This document shows positions 54,580 through 64,000 of a stretch of 64,000 nucleotides of DNA, in pieces. Numbering within the stretch: the first letter of the stretch is position 1; each line of letters opens with the position of its first letter. Source of the stretch: Insulibacter thermoxylanivorax (lineage in GTDB: Bacteria > Bacillota > Bacilli > Paenibacillales > DA-C8). The notes under the pieces are model-generated. The model was not told where the DNA came from, searched no databases, and was given only the letters and a program-made list of their open reading frames with translations. Location of the stretch: contig NZ_BMAQ01000005.1 of assembly GCF_015472005.1 (NCBI RefSeq), positions 1 through 64,000 of the forward strand, read 5' to 3'. The position numbers and the translations under genes were made by a program.

Positions 54580-55128
54580 GTGGTAGAGCAAGAACTGATC
54601 AGGTCTGCTCAATCGGGTGATCGCGACGCTCTTATCCAGCTGCTTCGGGAGATCGAGTCGCATGTCTACCGGACAGCATACTATATACTAGGCAATGAGC
54701 AGGATGCCATGGATGCTGCTCAAGAAGCACTAATTCGCATATACACCAAGATTGATTCGTTCGAGGAGAAAGCGCGTTTTAAGACATGGGTTCAGAGGAT
54801 TGTGACGAATATCTGTATCGACAAATTCCGCAGAAACAAACCAACGGTATCCATCGATGAACACAACCTCACCTTCACCTCCGATCACAGCGTGGAGGAT
54901 GAGGTGGTTGCAGCTTATGTATCGCAAGACGTTCGCGATGCGATCAACAAGCTTTCTGATCATTATCGAGCGGTTGTGGTTTTGCGTTATCTGCAGGATT
55001 TTTCCTATAACGAGATATCAGAATCGTTAGGCTTGCCTTTGAACACCGTCAAATCTTACTTATTCCGAGCAAGACAACAGCTGCAAGTGCTGTTGCAAGA
55101 CTATTTGAAGGGTGGTGTTGGGGGATGA
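54580..55128 (+). CDS. ECF-type RNA polymerase sigma factor (SigW-like)
   Basis: A 182-residue sigma-70 family factor with only regions 2 (AAQEALIRIYTKIDSFEEKARFKTW split motif) and 4 (YNEISESLGLPLNTVKSYLFRARQQL). It is paired with the anti-sigma gene that overlaps it by four bases. GTG 54580 is 6 bases after AAGGAGG. Which stress it answers is not clear; SigW-type factors serve envelope stress. The 265 bases upstream contain no other gene that I accept. Confidence 0.9.
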   Translation: MVEQELIRSAQSGDRDALIQLLREIESHVYRTAYYILGNEQDAMDAAQEALIRIYTKIDSFEEKARFKTWVQRIVTNICIDKFRRNKPTVSIDEHNLTFTSDHSVEDEVVAAYVSQDVRDAINKLSDHYRAVVVLRYLQDFSYNEISESLGLPLNTVKSYLFRARQQLQVLLQDYLKGGVGG

Positions 55129-56126
55129 ATTGTCACGAGGTGATGGAATATATGCAGCGACAGCTGGACAACGACTTGTCAGAAGCCGAGCAAACCTTGT
55201 TCGAGTTGCATCTGCGCAGCTGTGCAAGCTGCCGCACTGCGATGGAACGATTACAGCGACTGGCTGACGAGCTGTCGCATCTGCCCGAGGTTCATCCGCC
55301 CGTAAGCCTGGTCGATGCGATCCTGCCCAAGCTTGCCGAGATCGATCGAGAGCGGGAGGCTGCGTCGGTCGTACCGCTGCCGCATGGAGCAGAAGAACGC
55401 GGACAAGATCGTAAGATGAGTAATGTCAGAAGGTCAAGGCGTAAGACATATGGAGTGATTGGCGGTGTGGCTGCGGCAAGCCTGCTGCTCGGCATCGTGA
55501 TATCTAACTTCAACGGTGCATCCCAGCAGCTTGCTGATAACAGCCTCACCACTGATGTGATGAGTTATAACCGCGAGACGGCATCGGATATGGCAACATT
55601 GATGCAAGATACCGCTTATGACGACGGAGAACCGAGATTAAGGGCAGTTGAGGAGAAGCATGCTTCAACGACAGGGGAAGTCGAACCCTCGGTGTCGGGG
55701 GCGGCGCCGGATGCCGGCGGGGAAGCAGGTCCGAGACAGCCTGCAGGGGGCGATGGACTCGATATTCAACCGGCCTTGAATGCCGAGCTGCGAGGCGCCT
55801 CGGAAGAACCCGCATCACCGCCCGAGCCTCATGACGAGATGGGCTTCGGCTTTGAGATCATCGATGTGATCGACCAACATGGAAGCGTGGCCGGCGGTTT
55901 GGCTTCGCCGGACGGTTCTTATTCGGCCTATATCGAGAACGGCACCGTTGTTGTGCTCGATGCGGACCAAGAGCGCATCTATGTCTCACAATCCTATGCG
56001 GATGGGGAGATCATCGATCTGGAGTGGGCCGGCAATGAGCGCCTCACCTTTAAGATCCAAAGCGGTCAGACCGTAGAGACTTACTATATCGATGTGGCCA
56101 GCCGTGAGGAAGGGAAGGCATCATGA
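55125..56126 (+). CDS. Membrane-bound zinc-finger anti-sigma factor
   Basis: A 333-residue protein. The N-terminal anti-sigma zinc finger has H29-x3-C33-x2-C36 (with C3 near). A linker and one membrane helix follow (about 108-128), then an external region of about 200 residues rich in Ala, Gly, Glu and Pro, ending in a beta-rich segment ([22 protein letters not shown]) that resembles a propeller-like blade. The arrangement is that of RsiW-type factors released by regulated proteolysis. It overlaps both the sigma gene and holA by ATGA. Confidence 0.88.
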   Translation: MNCHEVMEYMQRQLDNDLSEAEQTLFELHLRSCASCRTAMERLQRLADELSHLPEVHPPVSLVDAILPKLAEIDREREAASVVPLPHGAEERGQDRKMSNVRRSRRKTYGVIGGVAAASLLLGIVISNFNGASQQLADNSLTTDVMSYNRETASDMATLMQDTAYDDGEPRLRAVEEKHASTTGEVEPSVSGAAPDAGGEAGPRQPAGGDGLDIQPALNAELRGASEEPASPPEPHDEMGFGFEIIDVIDQHGSVAGGLASPDGSYSAYIENGTVVVLDADQERIYVSQSYADGEIIDLEWAGNERLTFKIQSGQTVETYYIDVASREEGKAS

Positions 56127-57157
56127 TTGCGGCAGCTGATGCCAACCAACGATTGCAGGAAGCGGCCGCCGGCCGCGTACAACCGATCTATGTCTGTTAC
56201 GGGACAGAGACCTACCGTTTGGAGCGTTTCGTCGAAGCGCTGATCGATGCCTTGCTGCCGTCGGAATCCAGGGAGTTCTCATTCAGTAAGTACGACTTGT
56301 CTCAGACGCCCCTGGCAGAAGTGCTCGATGATGCGGAGACCGGCTCCTTCTTCAGCGAGCGCAAGGTGATTCTTGCGGAAGAAGCTTTATTCTTAACCGG
56401 TGCCAAACCCGTCAGCAAGGTGGATCATGATACCGATCGGTTCGCGAAGTATCTGGATGCACCGTCGGATCAGTCCGTCATTATCTTCACGGTGCATCAT
56501 GAGAAATTAGATGAACGCAAGAAAATTGTCAGAATGTTGAAAAATATGGGTTCCCTTGTTCGCTTCGCCGAGTTATCGGAAGTTGAGCTGGCAAATTGGG
56601 TCGAGCAGCAAGCAGCCAGCGGCGGATGCCGATTCTCGCCGCAAGCGGTAGAGCGCTTACTCGCTGCCGCGGGCACCGATATGCAGGTGCTGAGTAACGA
56701 GATCGAGAAACTGGTGCTCTACGCCGGCCGCGGCGGTGTTATCACTGCGGAGCTGATCGACGAGCTGGTCGTGAGGAATTCGGAACAGACGGTCTTCATG
56801 CTGGTCGATGAAGCGGTGAAGCGCAGGCCGGAACAAGCGCTGTCGATGCTGCATGAGCTGCTCAAGCAGCGGGAGGAACCGATCAAGATTCTGGCGCTCA
56901 TCGCCAGACAGTTTCGCATCATGATCCAGGTCAAACAGCTGGCTGAGCAGGGGATGTCCTATTCCCAGATCGGCGGGATCATCGGCCTTCCCCCATACCC
57001 TGTGAAACTCGCCCATGGCATGAGCAGATCCTATAATATGAAGCAATTGATGACTTGTTTGCACAAGCTGGCCGATCTGGACTATCGCATGAAGCAAGGT
57101 CTGGTCGACAAGACGCTGGGCCTTGAGCTGTTCATCTTAGAATTGGCGGCGTCGTAA
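56123..57157 (+). CDS. holA: DNA polymerase III delta subunit
   Basis: A 344-residue clamp-loader subunit that opens the beta clamp. It has the N-terminal [18 protein letters not shown], an AAA-like fold without Walker motifs, and the C-terminal collar helices. It is coupled to the anti-sigma gene by ATGA. In B. subtilis it directly follows comEC; here the sigma pair is inserted. Confidence 0.93.
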   Translation: MIAAADANQRLQEAAAGRVQPIYVCYGTETYRLERFVEALIDALLPSESREFSFSKYDLSQTPLAEVLDDAETGSFFSERKVILAEEALFLTGAKPVSKVDHDTDRFAKYLDAPSDQSVIIFTVHHEKLDERKKIVRMLKNMGSLVRFAELSEVELANWVEQQAASGGCRFSPQAVERLLAAAGTDMQVLSNEIEKLVLYAGRGGVITAELIDELVVRNSEQTVFMLVDEAVKRRPEQALSMLHELLKQREEPIKILALIARQFRIMIQVKQLAEQGMSYSQIGGIIGLPPYPVKLAHGMSRSYNMKQLMTCLHKLADLDYRMKQGLVDKTLGLELFILELAAS

Positions 57158-57184
57158 GACGCCGTACAATCGCCGTATAATCAT

Positions 57185-57232
57185 AAAGGCTGCATGCTTA
57201 AAGTATCATTTACCTTAAGCATGCAGCCTTTT
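57185..57232. terminator. Bidirectional terminator between holA and rpsT
   Basis: AAAGGCTGCATGCTTAA and TTAAGCATGCAGCCTTT form an exact 17-bp stem around a 13-base loop, flanked by T on one side and A-rich sequence on the other. Confidence 0.92.
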
Positions 57233-57251
57233 GATCTTGTGAACAGGCGAA

Positions 57252-57524
57252 TTAAGCTTGCGCGGCCAGCGCGTTGACTTTCTTCGCAAGTCTCGATTTC
57301 TTGTTCGCTGCTGCGTTTTTATGAATCAAGCCCTTGGATGCGGCTTTGTCTAATTTCTTAGTAGCGATGATCAGAGCGGCTTGAGCCTTCTCCAGTTCAT
57401 TGTTAGCAACAGCCGTCTCAACAGCTTTAATAGCAGTACGAAGTGCAGACTTCTGCGAAGCGTTGTGCGCACGGCGCTTCTCATTTTGTCTTGCGCGTTT
57501 GATTGCGGATTTGATGTTTGGCAT
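57252..57524 (-). CDS. rpsT: 30S ribosomal protein S20
   Basis: A 90-residue basic, helical ribosomal protein that binds 16S rRNA. It starts [18 protein letters not shown] and is rich in Lys and Ala throughout, with complete length. GGAGGTGAATCAGC precedes the ATG at ideal spacing. It is opposite to its neighbours, as in Bacillus. Confidence 0.97.
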   Translation of the reverse strand: MPNIKSAIKRARQNEKRRAHNASQKSALRTAIKAVETAVANNELEKAQAALIIATKKLDKAASKGLIHKNAAANKKSRLAKKVNALAAQA

Positions 57525-57642
57525 GCTGATTCACCTCCAACCTTGCATCAACGATATCGTCTCTTCTCACAACTTTAAGTATTCTAACACGCTCATATTC
57601 AAAAAGCAACAGTTTCTAGCACCACGCAACATCCAGCGGAGC

Positions 57643-57671
57643 TTGTGATGCCGCAGCAATCCTAGTATAAT
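57643..57671 (+). promoter_or_regulatory. Sigma-A-like hexamers upstream of gpr
   Basis: TTGTGA and TATAAT are separated by 17 bases. gpr is normally forespore-controlled (sigma-F/G), and I find no good TGAATA/CATACTA pair, so the role of these hexamers is uncertain. Confidence 0.35.
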
Positions 57672-57735
57672 CCTGATTTCATTGTCGCACAATAGAGGGT
57701 ATCCATATCGCTATCGCTGTCGAAGGAGGAGACCC

Positions 57736-58806
57736 ATGTTACGCCCAAGAAACCATACACCGTTCAAAAAGCCGTTGAAGGAGTTGACGGAAGCGGATCT
57801 GGACAGGGAGTTGAACCGGCAGTCCGCACATCTTGATCTGGCTCTTGAAGCTAAGGAAGCAGCAAGTGAAGTGCAAGGCCGGGTTGACGAACTGCCTGGT
57901 GTACATACGGAGATCCTGGAAGAGCAAGGGATTAAGATCACGCGGATCGAGGTGCAGAATGAAGAAGGAGCGAGGCTGATCGGCAAAGTTCCGGGGCATT
58001 ACATCACATTGGAAGTGCCTGGCTTAAGACACAAGGACTCGAAGCTGCAGGACCGCGTAGCGACGAAATTCGCACAGGAGTTCGAGCGGTTCCTCAAACA
58101 TCTCAATATCTCGCCGGATGCGAAGGTGCTTTTGATCGGTCTGGGCAATTGGAACGTGACGCCCGATGCGCTCGGGCCCTTGGTCGTTGAGAATATCATG
58201 GTCACGCGCCATTACTTCGAGCTGATGCCTGACCAGGTGCATCCAGGTTATCGGCAAGTCAGCGCGTTGGCGCCGGGGGTGCTGGGAACGACGGGAATCG
58301 AGACGAGCGATATCGTCTATGCCCTTGTCGAGAAGGTTCAGCCGGATCTTGTGATCGCCATCGATTCTTTGGCATCCAAGGCATTGGAACGCGTGAATAC
58401 GACGATCCAGATCGCGAATACGGGCATCCATCCCGGTTCGGGGATCGGCAACAAGCGCAAAGGTCTGACGAAGCAGGAACTGGGTGTAGATGTGATCGCC
58501 ATCGGCGTGCCCACTGTGGTGTATGCCTCTACGATCGTGACGAACACCATGGAGATGCTCATCCGCCATTTCAAGAAGCGGACGAATCACACGCAGCAGA
58601 TCTTCGGACTCATGGATCAGCTGAGCGAGACAGAGCGATTGGAACTCATCAAGGAGGTGCTGAATCCGATCGGCCACGACCTCTTGGTCACGCCGAAGGA
58701 AATCGACGAGTTTATCGAAGATATCGCGAACATCATCGCCAGCGGCTTGAACGCTGCGCTCCATGAAGCGGTGGATACGTCGAATGTAGCGGCCTATACC
58801 CACTAG
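57736..58806 (+). CDS. gpr: Germination protease (spore protease GPR)
   Basis: A 356-residue zymogen that degrades small acid-soluble spore proteins when spores germinate. It shows the family blocks HLDLALEAKE near the propeptide border, GLGNWNVTPDALGPLVV, VLGTTGIETSDI, VIAIDSLASKALERVNTTIQ and GIGNKRKGL. I chose ATG 57736, 5 bases after AAGGAGGA; an in-frame upstream frame of 18 Arg-rich codons is not coding. Confidence 0.95.
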   Translation: MLRPRNHTPFKKPLKELTEADLDRELNRQSAHLDLALEAKEAASEVQGRVDELPGVHTEILEEQGIKITRIEVQNEEGARLIGKVPGHYITLEVPGLRHKDSKLQDRVATKFAQEFERFLKHLNISPDAKVLLIGLGNWNVTPDALGPLVVENIMVTRHYFELMPDQVHPGYRQVSALAPGVLGTTGIETSDIVYALVEKVQPDLVIAIDSLASKALERVNTTIQIANTGIHPGSGIGNKRKGLTKQELGVDVIAIGVPTVVYASTIVTNTMEMLIRHFKKRTNHTQQIFGLMDQLSETERLELIKEVLNPIGHDLLVTPKEIDEFIEDIANIIASGLNAALHEAVDTSNVAAYTH

Positions 58807-58905
58807 CAGGATCAGTGTTTGCGGCACGGAGGACGCTGAGTCTCATCTATCGCCGCAGGAATCGAGCCCGACAATAACTGCGCTAGCCGCATTTATTTTA
58901 TTTAG

Positions 58906-58934
58906 GAATATTTCGAGCGATCGGTTCTATACTT
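58906..58934 (+). promoter_or_regulatory. Candidate sigma-E promoter of spoIIP
   Basis: GAATATT and TATACTT are separated by 15 bases, resembling the sigma-E pattern (-35 KMATATT, -10 CATACAHT). spoIIP is a mother-cell gene under sigma-E in B. subtilis. The match at -10 is partial. Confidence 0.35.
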
Positions 58935-59000
58935 CTTCCTCCTTTCATAGATTAGTTACTAGATTACGAGTCTATGAGAGGTTAGGAGGAGGCGCAGGAG

Positions 59001-60296
59001 ATGTTGCCAAGATCGAGTTCCAGTAGGAGAAAATCGAGGTTTCATAGGTTCCAAGGCAATAGATATATGGATTATGGCAAGTTCTTCGCCATGCTCGCTG
59101 CAGGAACTTTCCTATTGGTGGTATTCTGCGGTTTGGCTGTAAGGCTGCAGGTGCTTCTTCAGCCTTCCCCGCTTCCATCGATGAAGGGAATAGCCGGCAC
59201 GCTTCCCGACGAGGTCTTCATCGACCTCCTGGGTATGGAGATGGCGAATCTGCAAGGGGATGAAGATCGCGTGCGGCCGACTTCCCGCGATCTGGGGCCG
59301 ATCATCTTCCAGATGTTGACCGGTGTGAATCTGCAGGATCCGCGTACAGTGCTGGCTGGTGAGATCAGCGGGTTAGGCATGGACAAGGCGGTGCTCTTCC
59401 GCCGAGGCAAAGCGACGGATGCCGCTGTCTATCCGGTGGATCACGTCCCTCCTCCGGAAGTACTGAAGCCGGTTCCCGGCTGGGAACCCCTTCGGGAGGA
59501 TGCGACTTCTGATGCAGACGGAAGCCCGGAAGCGGCAGCGGATGGGGAGGCGCAGAGCCCGCTGGACCTGCCCGCCGCAGAAGCGGATGCCCGCAAACGG
59601 ATAAAGGTGTTTATCTATCACTCTCACAATCGGGAATCCTGGGTTCCCGAACTAGAGGGTGTTACGAAGCTGAATGATGCTTATGACGCCAATATCAATA
59701 TCACGCTGCTGGGCAAGCGGCTGGCCGAGCGGTTGAAGGAGGAGGGGATTGGCACGAAGGTATCGGATAAGGATTATCCGTCGGAGGTGAAGGATTTTAA
59801 CTATAATAAGTCCTACAGCTATTCTCTTAAGACCGTCCAAGAGGCGGCAGCTACCTATCCTGAGCTGACCTATTATTTCGATATCCACCGGGATTCGCAG
59901 CGGCGGGATCTGACGACGGCCGAGATCGACGGCATCGCTTATGCACAGGTCTACTTCGTCATCGGCCATAAGAACCCGAATTGGAAGCAGAACGAGGCTT
60001 TCGCGAGACAGATCCACGATCGTCTGGAGGAGAAGTACCCGGGGTTATCCCGCGGCATCTATGGGAAGACTGCGCAGACAGGCAACGGTGAGTACAATCA
60101 GCATATCTCGCCTAATGCGATCTTGATCGAGGTCGGCGGACCTGAGAATACACTGGAAGAATCCTATCGCACCATCGACGTATTGGCTGAAGTGATCTCC
60201 GATGTGATCTGGGATGCTGAGAAGGTGGATGCGCCGATGCCGGCGGGAGATGTCGTCCGAGCATCCGCTGATCAGGTCCATAAGTACGAGGGGTAA
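59001..60296 (+). CDS. spoIIP: Stage II sporulation protein P (peptidoglycan hydrolase)
   Basis: A 431-residue membrane-anchored amidase/endopeptidase that thins septal wall with SpoIID and SpoIIM during engulfment. A helix lies at about 28-48, followed by a variable region and the catalytic domain from about 205: VFIYHSHNRESW, YYFDIHRDSQRRD and the terminal ILIEVGGPENTLEES, with zinc-ligand His and Glu. GGAGGAGG lies upstream, about 10 bases before ATG 59001. Confidence 0.95.
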   Translation: MLPRSSSSRRKSRFHRFQGNRYMDYGKFFAMLAAGTFLLVVFCGLAVRLQVLLQPSPLPSMKGIAGTLPDEVFIDLLGMEMANLQGDEDRVRPTSRDLGPIIFQMLTGVNLQDPRTVLAGEISGLGMDKAVLFRRGKATDAAVYPVDHVPPPEVLKPVPGWEPLREDATSDADGSPEAAADGEAQSPLDLPAAEADARKRIKVFIYHSHNRESWVPELEGVTKLNDAYDANINITLLGKRLAERLKEEGIGTKVSDKDYPSEVKDFNYNKSYSYSLKTVQEAAATYPELTYYFDIHRDSQRRDLTTAEIDGIAYAQVYFVIGHKNPNWKQNEAFARQIHDRLEEKYPGLSRGIYGKTAQTGNGEYNQHISPNAILIEVGGPENTLEESYRTIDVLAEVISDVIWDAEKVDAPMPAGDVVRASADQVHKYEG

Positions 60297-60311
60297 GGGA
60301 AGTGACTTGGG

Positions 60312-60668
60312 ATGAGAACCATGGCAAGATTTTTGACAAGATTAGGGATCCTCGCTCTGCTCGTCTGCTGCGGCATCTTCTATGGCGTGGATCTGGCTAC
60401 CAACGGCATCGAGGACATCTACGGCAAACCGGGAATGCCGGCGGAAGACGGGGTGCCTGCGTCCAGTTATGAAGGAACTGCAGTCCAGGCAGACCCCGTC
60501 TGGTCAGCTGATCAAGAGGAGCGCGATCCATGGCAGGCACTTGAACAACCTGTGCAGGATACCGCCCTGGTGAATGTGATCGCCGATGCGACGGGGACCG
60601 TTCTGCAGCGCACAGCACGGGGCGGGATCGAGCTGATCGTTTCCCTGTTCGACGGGATTCTGCATTAG
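60312..60668 (+). CDS. yqxA: YqxA-like sporulation-associated membrane protein (DUF3679)
   Basis: A 118-residue protein with one N-terminal membrane helix (about 10-27) and an acidic external region. Its place between spoIIP and lepA, its length and its ending (ELIVSLFDGILH) match B. subtilis yqxA. The function is unknown. It starts 15 bases after spoIIP and is probably co-transcribed. Confidence 0.75.
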   Translation: MRTMARFLTRLGILALLVCCGIFYGVDLATNGIEDIYGKPGMPAEDGVPASSYEGTAVQADPVWSADQEERDPWQALEQPVQDTALVNVIADATGTVLQRTARGGIELIVSLFDGILH

Positions 60669-60755
60669 ACTCAGACAGCGCGGTCTCACGGGCTGCATCT
60701 TTCAAACCCGCCACAGAACTGTTATAATTGATAACAAATCTGTGGGAGGTCAAGC

Positions 60756-62570
60756 ATGACAGACATTCGCAAAAGACAAAGCAAAATCAGAAACTTCTCC
60801 ATCATCGCACATATCGACCACGGGAAATCCACCCTTGCCGATCGAATCCTGGAATACACCGGTGCGTTGACCTCGCGTGAGATGCAGCAGCAGGTACTCG
60901 ATCAGATGGACCTGGAACGTGAACGCGGCATCACGATCAAGCTGACAGCGGTTCGTTTGACATACAAGGCCGATGACGGCGAAGAATATATCCTGAACCT
61001 AATCGACACTCCCGGACACGTCGACTTCACCTATGAGGTTTCGCGCAGCCTCGCGGCGTGTGAAGGAGCGCTGCTTGTCGTGGATGCGGCGCAGGGCATC
61101 GAAGCGCAGACGCTGGCGAACGTGTATCTCGCTCTGGACAACGATCTCGAGATCTTGCCGGTCATCAACAAGATCGATCTGCCAAGTGCAGAACCGGATC
61201 GGGTGAAGCAGGAGATCGAAGAGATCATCGGACTCGATGCCAGCGATGCGGTGCTCGCATCGGCCAAGACCGGGATCGGGATCAAGGAGATCCTGGAGCA
61301 GATCGTGCATAAGATCCCGGCGCCTTCCGGTGATCCAGATAAGCCGCTGAAGGCATTGATCTTCGATTCCCACTATGATTCGTACAAGGGCGTGGTGATC
61401 TATGTCCGCGTCGAAGACGGCGAGATCCGTCCGGGAACGGAGATCAAGATGATGGCTTCCGGCAAGAGTTATGAGGTCATCGAGGTCGGCGTGTTCAAGC
61501 CGAACATGACGCCCGTTGATGCGCTGAATGTGGGCGATGTCGGCTACGTAGTAGCAGGCATTAAGAACGTCAAGGACACGCGCGTCGGGGATACGGTCAC
61601 CGATGCGAAGAATCCGACGCCTGAGCCCTTCCCAGGGTATCGCAAGATCAATCCGATGGTGTTCTGCGGTCTCTATCCGATTGATTCTTCGGATTATGAG
61701 GACCTGCGGGAAGCCCTGGAGAAGCTGTCGCTGAATGACGCTTCGCTCAGCTACGAACCGGAGACATCCTCGGCTCTCGGATTCGGTTTCCGCTGCGGCT
61801 TCTTGGGACTCCTGCACATGGAGATCATTCAGGAACGGATCGAGCGGGAGTTCAACATCCCGATCCTGACGACGGCGCCGAGCGTCGTCTTCCGCGTAAC
61901 TCTGACCAACGGTGAAGTTCTTCATATCGAGAACCCCTCCCATTATCCGGAGCAGGGCAAGATTGACTACGTCGAAGAGCCCTATGTCAGTGCCTCGATC
62001 ATCGTGCCTAACGATTATGTAGGTGCGGTTATGGAGCTGTGTCAGAGCAAGCGCGGGGAATTCATCAATATGGAATATATCGATACGACCCGTGTCACGC
62101 TGACTTATGATATTCCTCTGTCGGAGATCGTCTATGATTTCTTCGACCAGCTGAAATCCAGCACGCGGGGCTATGCATCCTTCGATTATGAGTTCAAAGG
62201 ATATAAACGGTCGAACCTTGTGAAGATGGATATCCTCTTGAACGGAGAACAGGTGGATGCTCTGTCCTTCATCGTTCATAGGGACAAGGCGTATCATCGA
62301 GGCAAGGCGATCTGTGAGAAATTGAAGGAACTGATTCCGCGGCAGATGTTCGAGGTTCCGATCCAGGCGGCCATCGGGAATAAGATCATCTCCCGCGAGA
62401 CGGTCAAAGCGATGCGCAAGAACGTGCTGTCCAAGTGTTACGGCGGGGACATCAGCCGGAAGCGCAAGTTGTTGGAGAAGCAGAAGGAAGGTAAGAAGCG
62501 CATGAAGCAGGTCGGCAGCGTAGAAGTTCCACAGGAAGCATTTATGGCTGTCCTCCGGCTTGACGACTGA
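60756..62570 (+). CDS. lepA: Translation elongation factor 4 (back-translocase LepA)
   Basis: A 604-residue translational GTPase. It has G1 AHIDHGKST (18-26), G3 DTPGHVDF and G4 NKIDLPSA, then EF-G-like domains and the LepA-specific C-terminal domain ([20 protein letters not shown]). Complete length. GGGAGG lies 8 bases before ATG 60756. Confidence 0.98.
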   Translation: MTDIRKRQSKIRNFSIIAHIDHGKSTLADRILEYTGALTSREMQQQVLDQMDLERERGITIKLTAVRLTYKADDGEEYILNLIDTPGHVDFTYEVSRSLAACEGALLVVDAAQGIEAQTLANVYLALDNDLEILPVINKIDLPSAEPDRVKQEIEEIIGLDASDAVLASAKTGIGIKEILEQIVHKIPAPSGDPDKPLKALIFDSHYDSYKGVVIYVRVEDGEIRPGTEIKMMASGKSYEVIEVGVFKPNMTPVDALNVGDVGYVVAGIKNVKDTRVGDTVTDAKNPTPEPFPGYRKINPMVFCGLYPIDSSDYEDLREALEKLSLNDASLSYEPETSSALGFGFRCGFLGLLHMEIIQERIEREFNIPILTTAPSVVFRVTLTNGEVLHIENPSHYPEQGKIDYVEEPYVSASIIVPNDYVGAVMELCQSKRGEFINMEYIDTTRVTLTYDIPLSEIVYDFFDQLKSSTRGYASFDYEFKGYKRSNLVKMDILLNGEQVDALSFIVHRDKAYHRGKAICEKLKELIPRQMFEVPIQAAIGNKIISRETVKAMRKNVLSKCYGGDISRKRKLLEKQKEGKKRMKQVGSVEVPQEAFMAVLRLDD

Positions 62571-62604
62571 CCATCTGATGCAAGATGAGGTTATGGCGCG
62601 TATC

Positions 62605-62660
62605 CAGGGGAAAGTGCACCTGCCGCTGGTTGTAAGAAGCGGAGGACAAGCTTTCCCCTG
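62605..62660 (+). terminator. Inverted repeat after lepA
   Basis: CAGGGGAAAG and CTTTCCCCTG are an exact 10-bp inverted repeat separated by 36 bases and followed by ATTTGTT. The T tract is poor, so termination is uncertain. Confidence 0.45.
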
Positions 62661-62699
62661 ATTTGTTACGAAGATCATTCCAGAGAGGCAGGGACTGCG

Positions 62700-63893
62700 A
62701 TGTCCAAGATTCATACAGCCAGTCCGAAGGCTGTCTACATTCATATCCCGTTCTGTACGAACAAATGCCATTACTGCGATTTTAATTCCGTGGTGCTGAA
62801 GGACCAGCCTGTGATGGATTATCTGCGGGCTTTAGAACAAGAGATGGAGAGGACGACGGCGCTGACGCCGCCGGAGATGATAGAGACCATCTTCGTAGGG
62901 GGCGGTACGCCGACGGTGTTGACGCCGGAGCAGATGAGCGTATTCCTGTCTTCGGTGCAGAAGTTCTTCCCCCGGCAATCGCCGCAGATCGAATACTCGA
63001 TGGAAGCGAATCCGGGAACCGTCGATGGGGAGAAGCTGGCGGTGATGCTGGAAGGCGGCGTGAACCGGATCAGCTTCGGCGTCCAGTCCTTCGACAATCA
63101 GCTGCTCTATGCGATCGGCCGGATCCATGATACGGATGATGTATACCGCAGCATCGAAGCAGCCAGGAAGACGGGGTTTACGAACCTCTCGATCGACCTG
63201 ATGTTCGGTCTGCCGAATCAGACCTTGGAGCAGTTGGATCGCAGTGTGACGCTGGCGCTGGAACTCGATCTGCCCCATTATTCGATCTACAGCTTAAAAG
63301 TAGAAGAGAACACTTTGTTCTACAAGCTGTATCAGCGCGATGAGCTGCCGCTTCCTGATGAGGATACCGAATATGAGATGTATCTCTTGATCATGGACCG
63401 TTTCCGTGAAGCGGGATATGTGCAATATGAGATCAGCAACTTTGCCAAACCGGGCTTCGAAAGCCGGCATAATATCACCTATTGGCGCAATGATCCATAT
63501 TATGGAATCGGTGCTGGTGCCCACGGTTATGTTCATAGGAAGCGCCATGTGAATATCAAAGGGGTGCAGCCCTATATCCGGGCTTGCGCTGAAGGATTGC
63601 CGCGGATGGAACAGTATGAAGTGAGCGAGCAGGAAGCGATGGAGGACTTCATGATGGTTGGCCTGCGCATGTTGGACGGAGTTCGCTCAGAAGACTTTCG
63701 CAGCCAATTCAGCTGTGACATCGAGGAGGTATTCGGCCCGGTCATCGATCGCTTATGCCGTTTAGGGCTGCTCGAACGTACAGAGGAAGGTTATCGGCTC
63801 ACCAGGCAGGGACTGCTCTACGGCAACGATGTCTTCGGTGCGTTTATCGGTTCCGCACAACCCGCCGTGTTGCAAGGAAATTTCACCAAATAA
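62700..63893 (+). CDS. hemW: Radical SAM protein HemW (HemN-like heme chaperone)
   Basis: A 397-residue radical-SAM protein. The cluster motif CTNKCHYC gives C19, C23 and C26, followed by GGGTPTVL and GVQSFDNQLL. The N-terminus lacks the extra residues of true coproporphyrinogen dehydrogenase HemN, so it belongs to the HemW group that hands heme to client proteins. It is the last gene in the window; hrcA usually follows. The remaining 107 bases show no CIRCE element or gene. Confidence 0.93.
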   Translation: MSKIHTASPKAVYIHIPFCTNKCHYCDFNSVVLKDQPVMDYLRALEQEMERTTALTPPEMIETIFVGGGTPTVLTPEQMSVFLSSVQKFFPRQSPQIEYSMEANPGTVDGEKLAVMLEGGVNRISFGVQSFDNQLLYAIGRIHDTDDVYRSIEAARKTGFTNLSIDLMFGLPNQTLEQLDRSVTLALELDLPHYSIYSLKVEENTLFYKLYQRDELPLPDEDTEYEMYLLIMDRFREAGYVQYEISNFAKPGFESRHNITYWRNDPYYGIGAGAHGYVHRKRHVNIKGVQPYIRACAEGLPRMEQYEVSEQEAMEDFMMVGLRMLDGVRSEDFRSQFSCDIEEVFGPVIDRLCRLGLLERTEEGYRLTRQGLLYGNDVFGAFIGSAQPAVLQGNFTK

Positions 63894-64000
63894 CAATTGC
63901 ATGTTTATACCCGATCATGTATATTTATCCCTATACCTGCATAGCAGATGAAGTCTGTTAAGTCTTAAGCGCTGTTGAACCGACCCCAGGGAGCAGCGCG

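Noticed and set aside
60999-62771. 590-codon open frame on the minus strand over lepA
   Set aside because: The lepA frame has all GTPase motifs. The opposite frame is rich in His, Arg, Leu and Ile from reversed codons and lacks any domain.
63894-64000. CIRCE operator expected before hrcA
   Set aside because: No TTAGCACTC-N9-GAGTGCTAA is found before the window ends; hrcA would start beyond it.

Overview
The window is chromosomal DNA of an endospore-forming Gram-positive bacterium, most likely a member of the Paenibacillaceae (Paenibacillus, Cohnella or a close relative). The grounds are: sporulation genes (sigK, spoVAC/AD/AEb, gpr, spoIIP, yqxA); strong AGGAGG-type ribosome binding sites with many GTG and TTG starts; a YesM/YesN two-component system beside LplB/LplC-type sugar permeases; and the Bacillus-type order yqeG-yqeH-aroE-nadD-yqeK-rsfS-yqeM-leuS-comER-comEA-comEB-comEC-holA-rpsT-gpr-spoIIP-yqxA-lepA-hemW. 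I saw no rRNA, tRNA, CRISPR array with cas genes, or intact transposase.

1-10 kb is accessory. It holds a sirtuin, an AT-rich orphan gene beside the 5' end of a group II intron, biotin synthase, a decayed metallo-beta-lactamase-fold gene, an AAC(3)-type acetyltransferase, a free methionine sulfoxide reductase, a SASA-family acetylesterase, a glycosyltransferase with TPR repeats and a phosphotransferase. 10.3-20.5 kb reads as one beta-glucan utilisation locus: a signal-less GH16 enzyme, two permeases and a lipoprotein binding protein, a YesM-like kinase and YesN-like regulator, and a secreted GH16/CBM56-type laminarinase that carries two compensating frameshifts. No ATPase subunit is encoded there, as is usual for transporters that share an MsmX-type ATPase.

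20.5-30.4 kb has guanine deaminase beside an N-terminally truncated alpha/beta-hydrolase, an uninterrupted sigK, dinB, a GH127 beta-L-arabinofuranosidase behind a candidate cre site, an ANT(6)-type nucleotidyltransferase, and a glycerol kinase in which the usual HPr-phosphorylated histidine is replaced. 30.4-33.8 kb is a spoVA-type spore membrane cluster: a divergent DUF1657 gene, a 2Duf protein (DUF421 plus DUF1657), spoVAC, spoVAD and spoVAEb. 33.9-38.4 kb is a MoxR / DUF58 / transglutaminase operon, followed by a Zur-like regulator.

39-64 kb is the conserved housekeeping cluster. leuS has its own promoter and a T-box leader with a CTC specifier. A MetY-type enzyme lies between comEA and comEB, and a sigma/anti-sigma pair lies between comEC and holA.

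The least explained features are in the intergenic DNA. Three unrelated sequence families share one geometry: a 27-28 bp imperfect palindrome repeated at about 50-53 bp (9955-10310, 24353-24604, 27350-27553), with single copies elsewhere (24-50, 33678-33704). There are also 10-, 15-, 18- and 33-bp tandem repeats and a perfect 30-bp palindrome.
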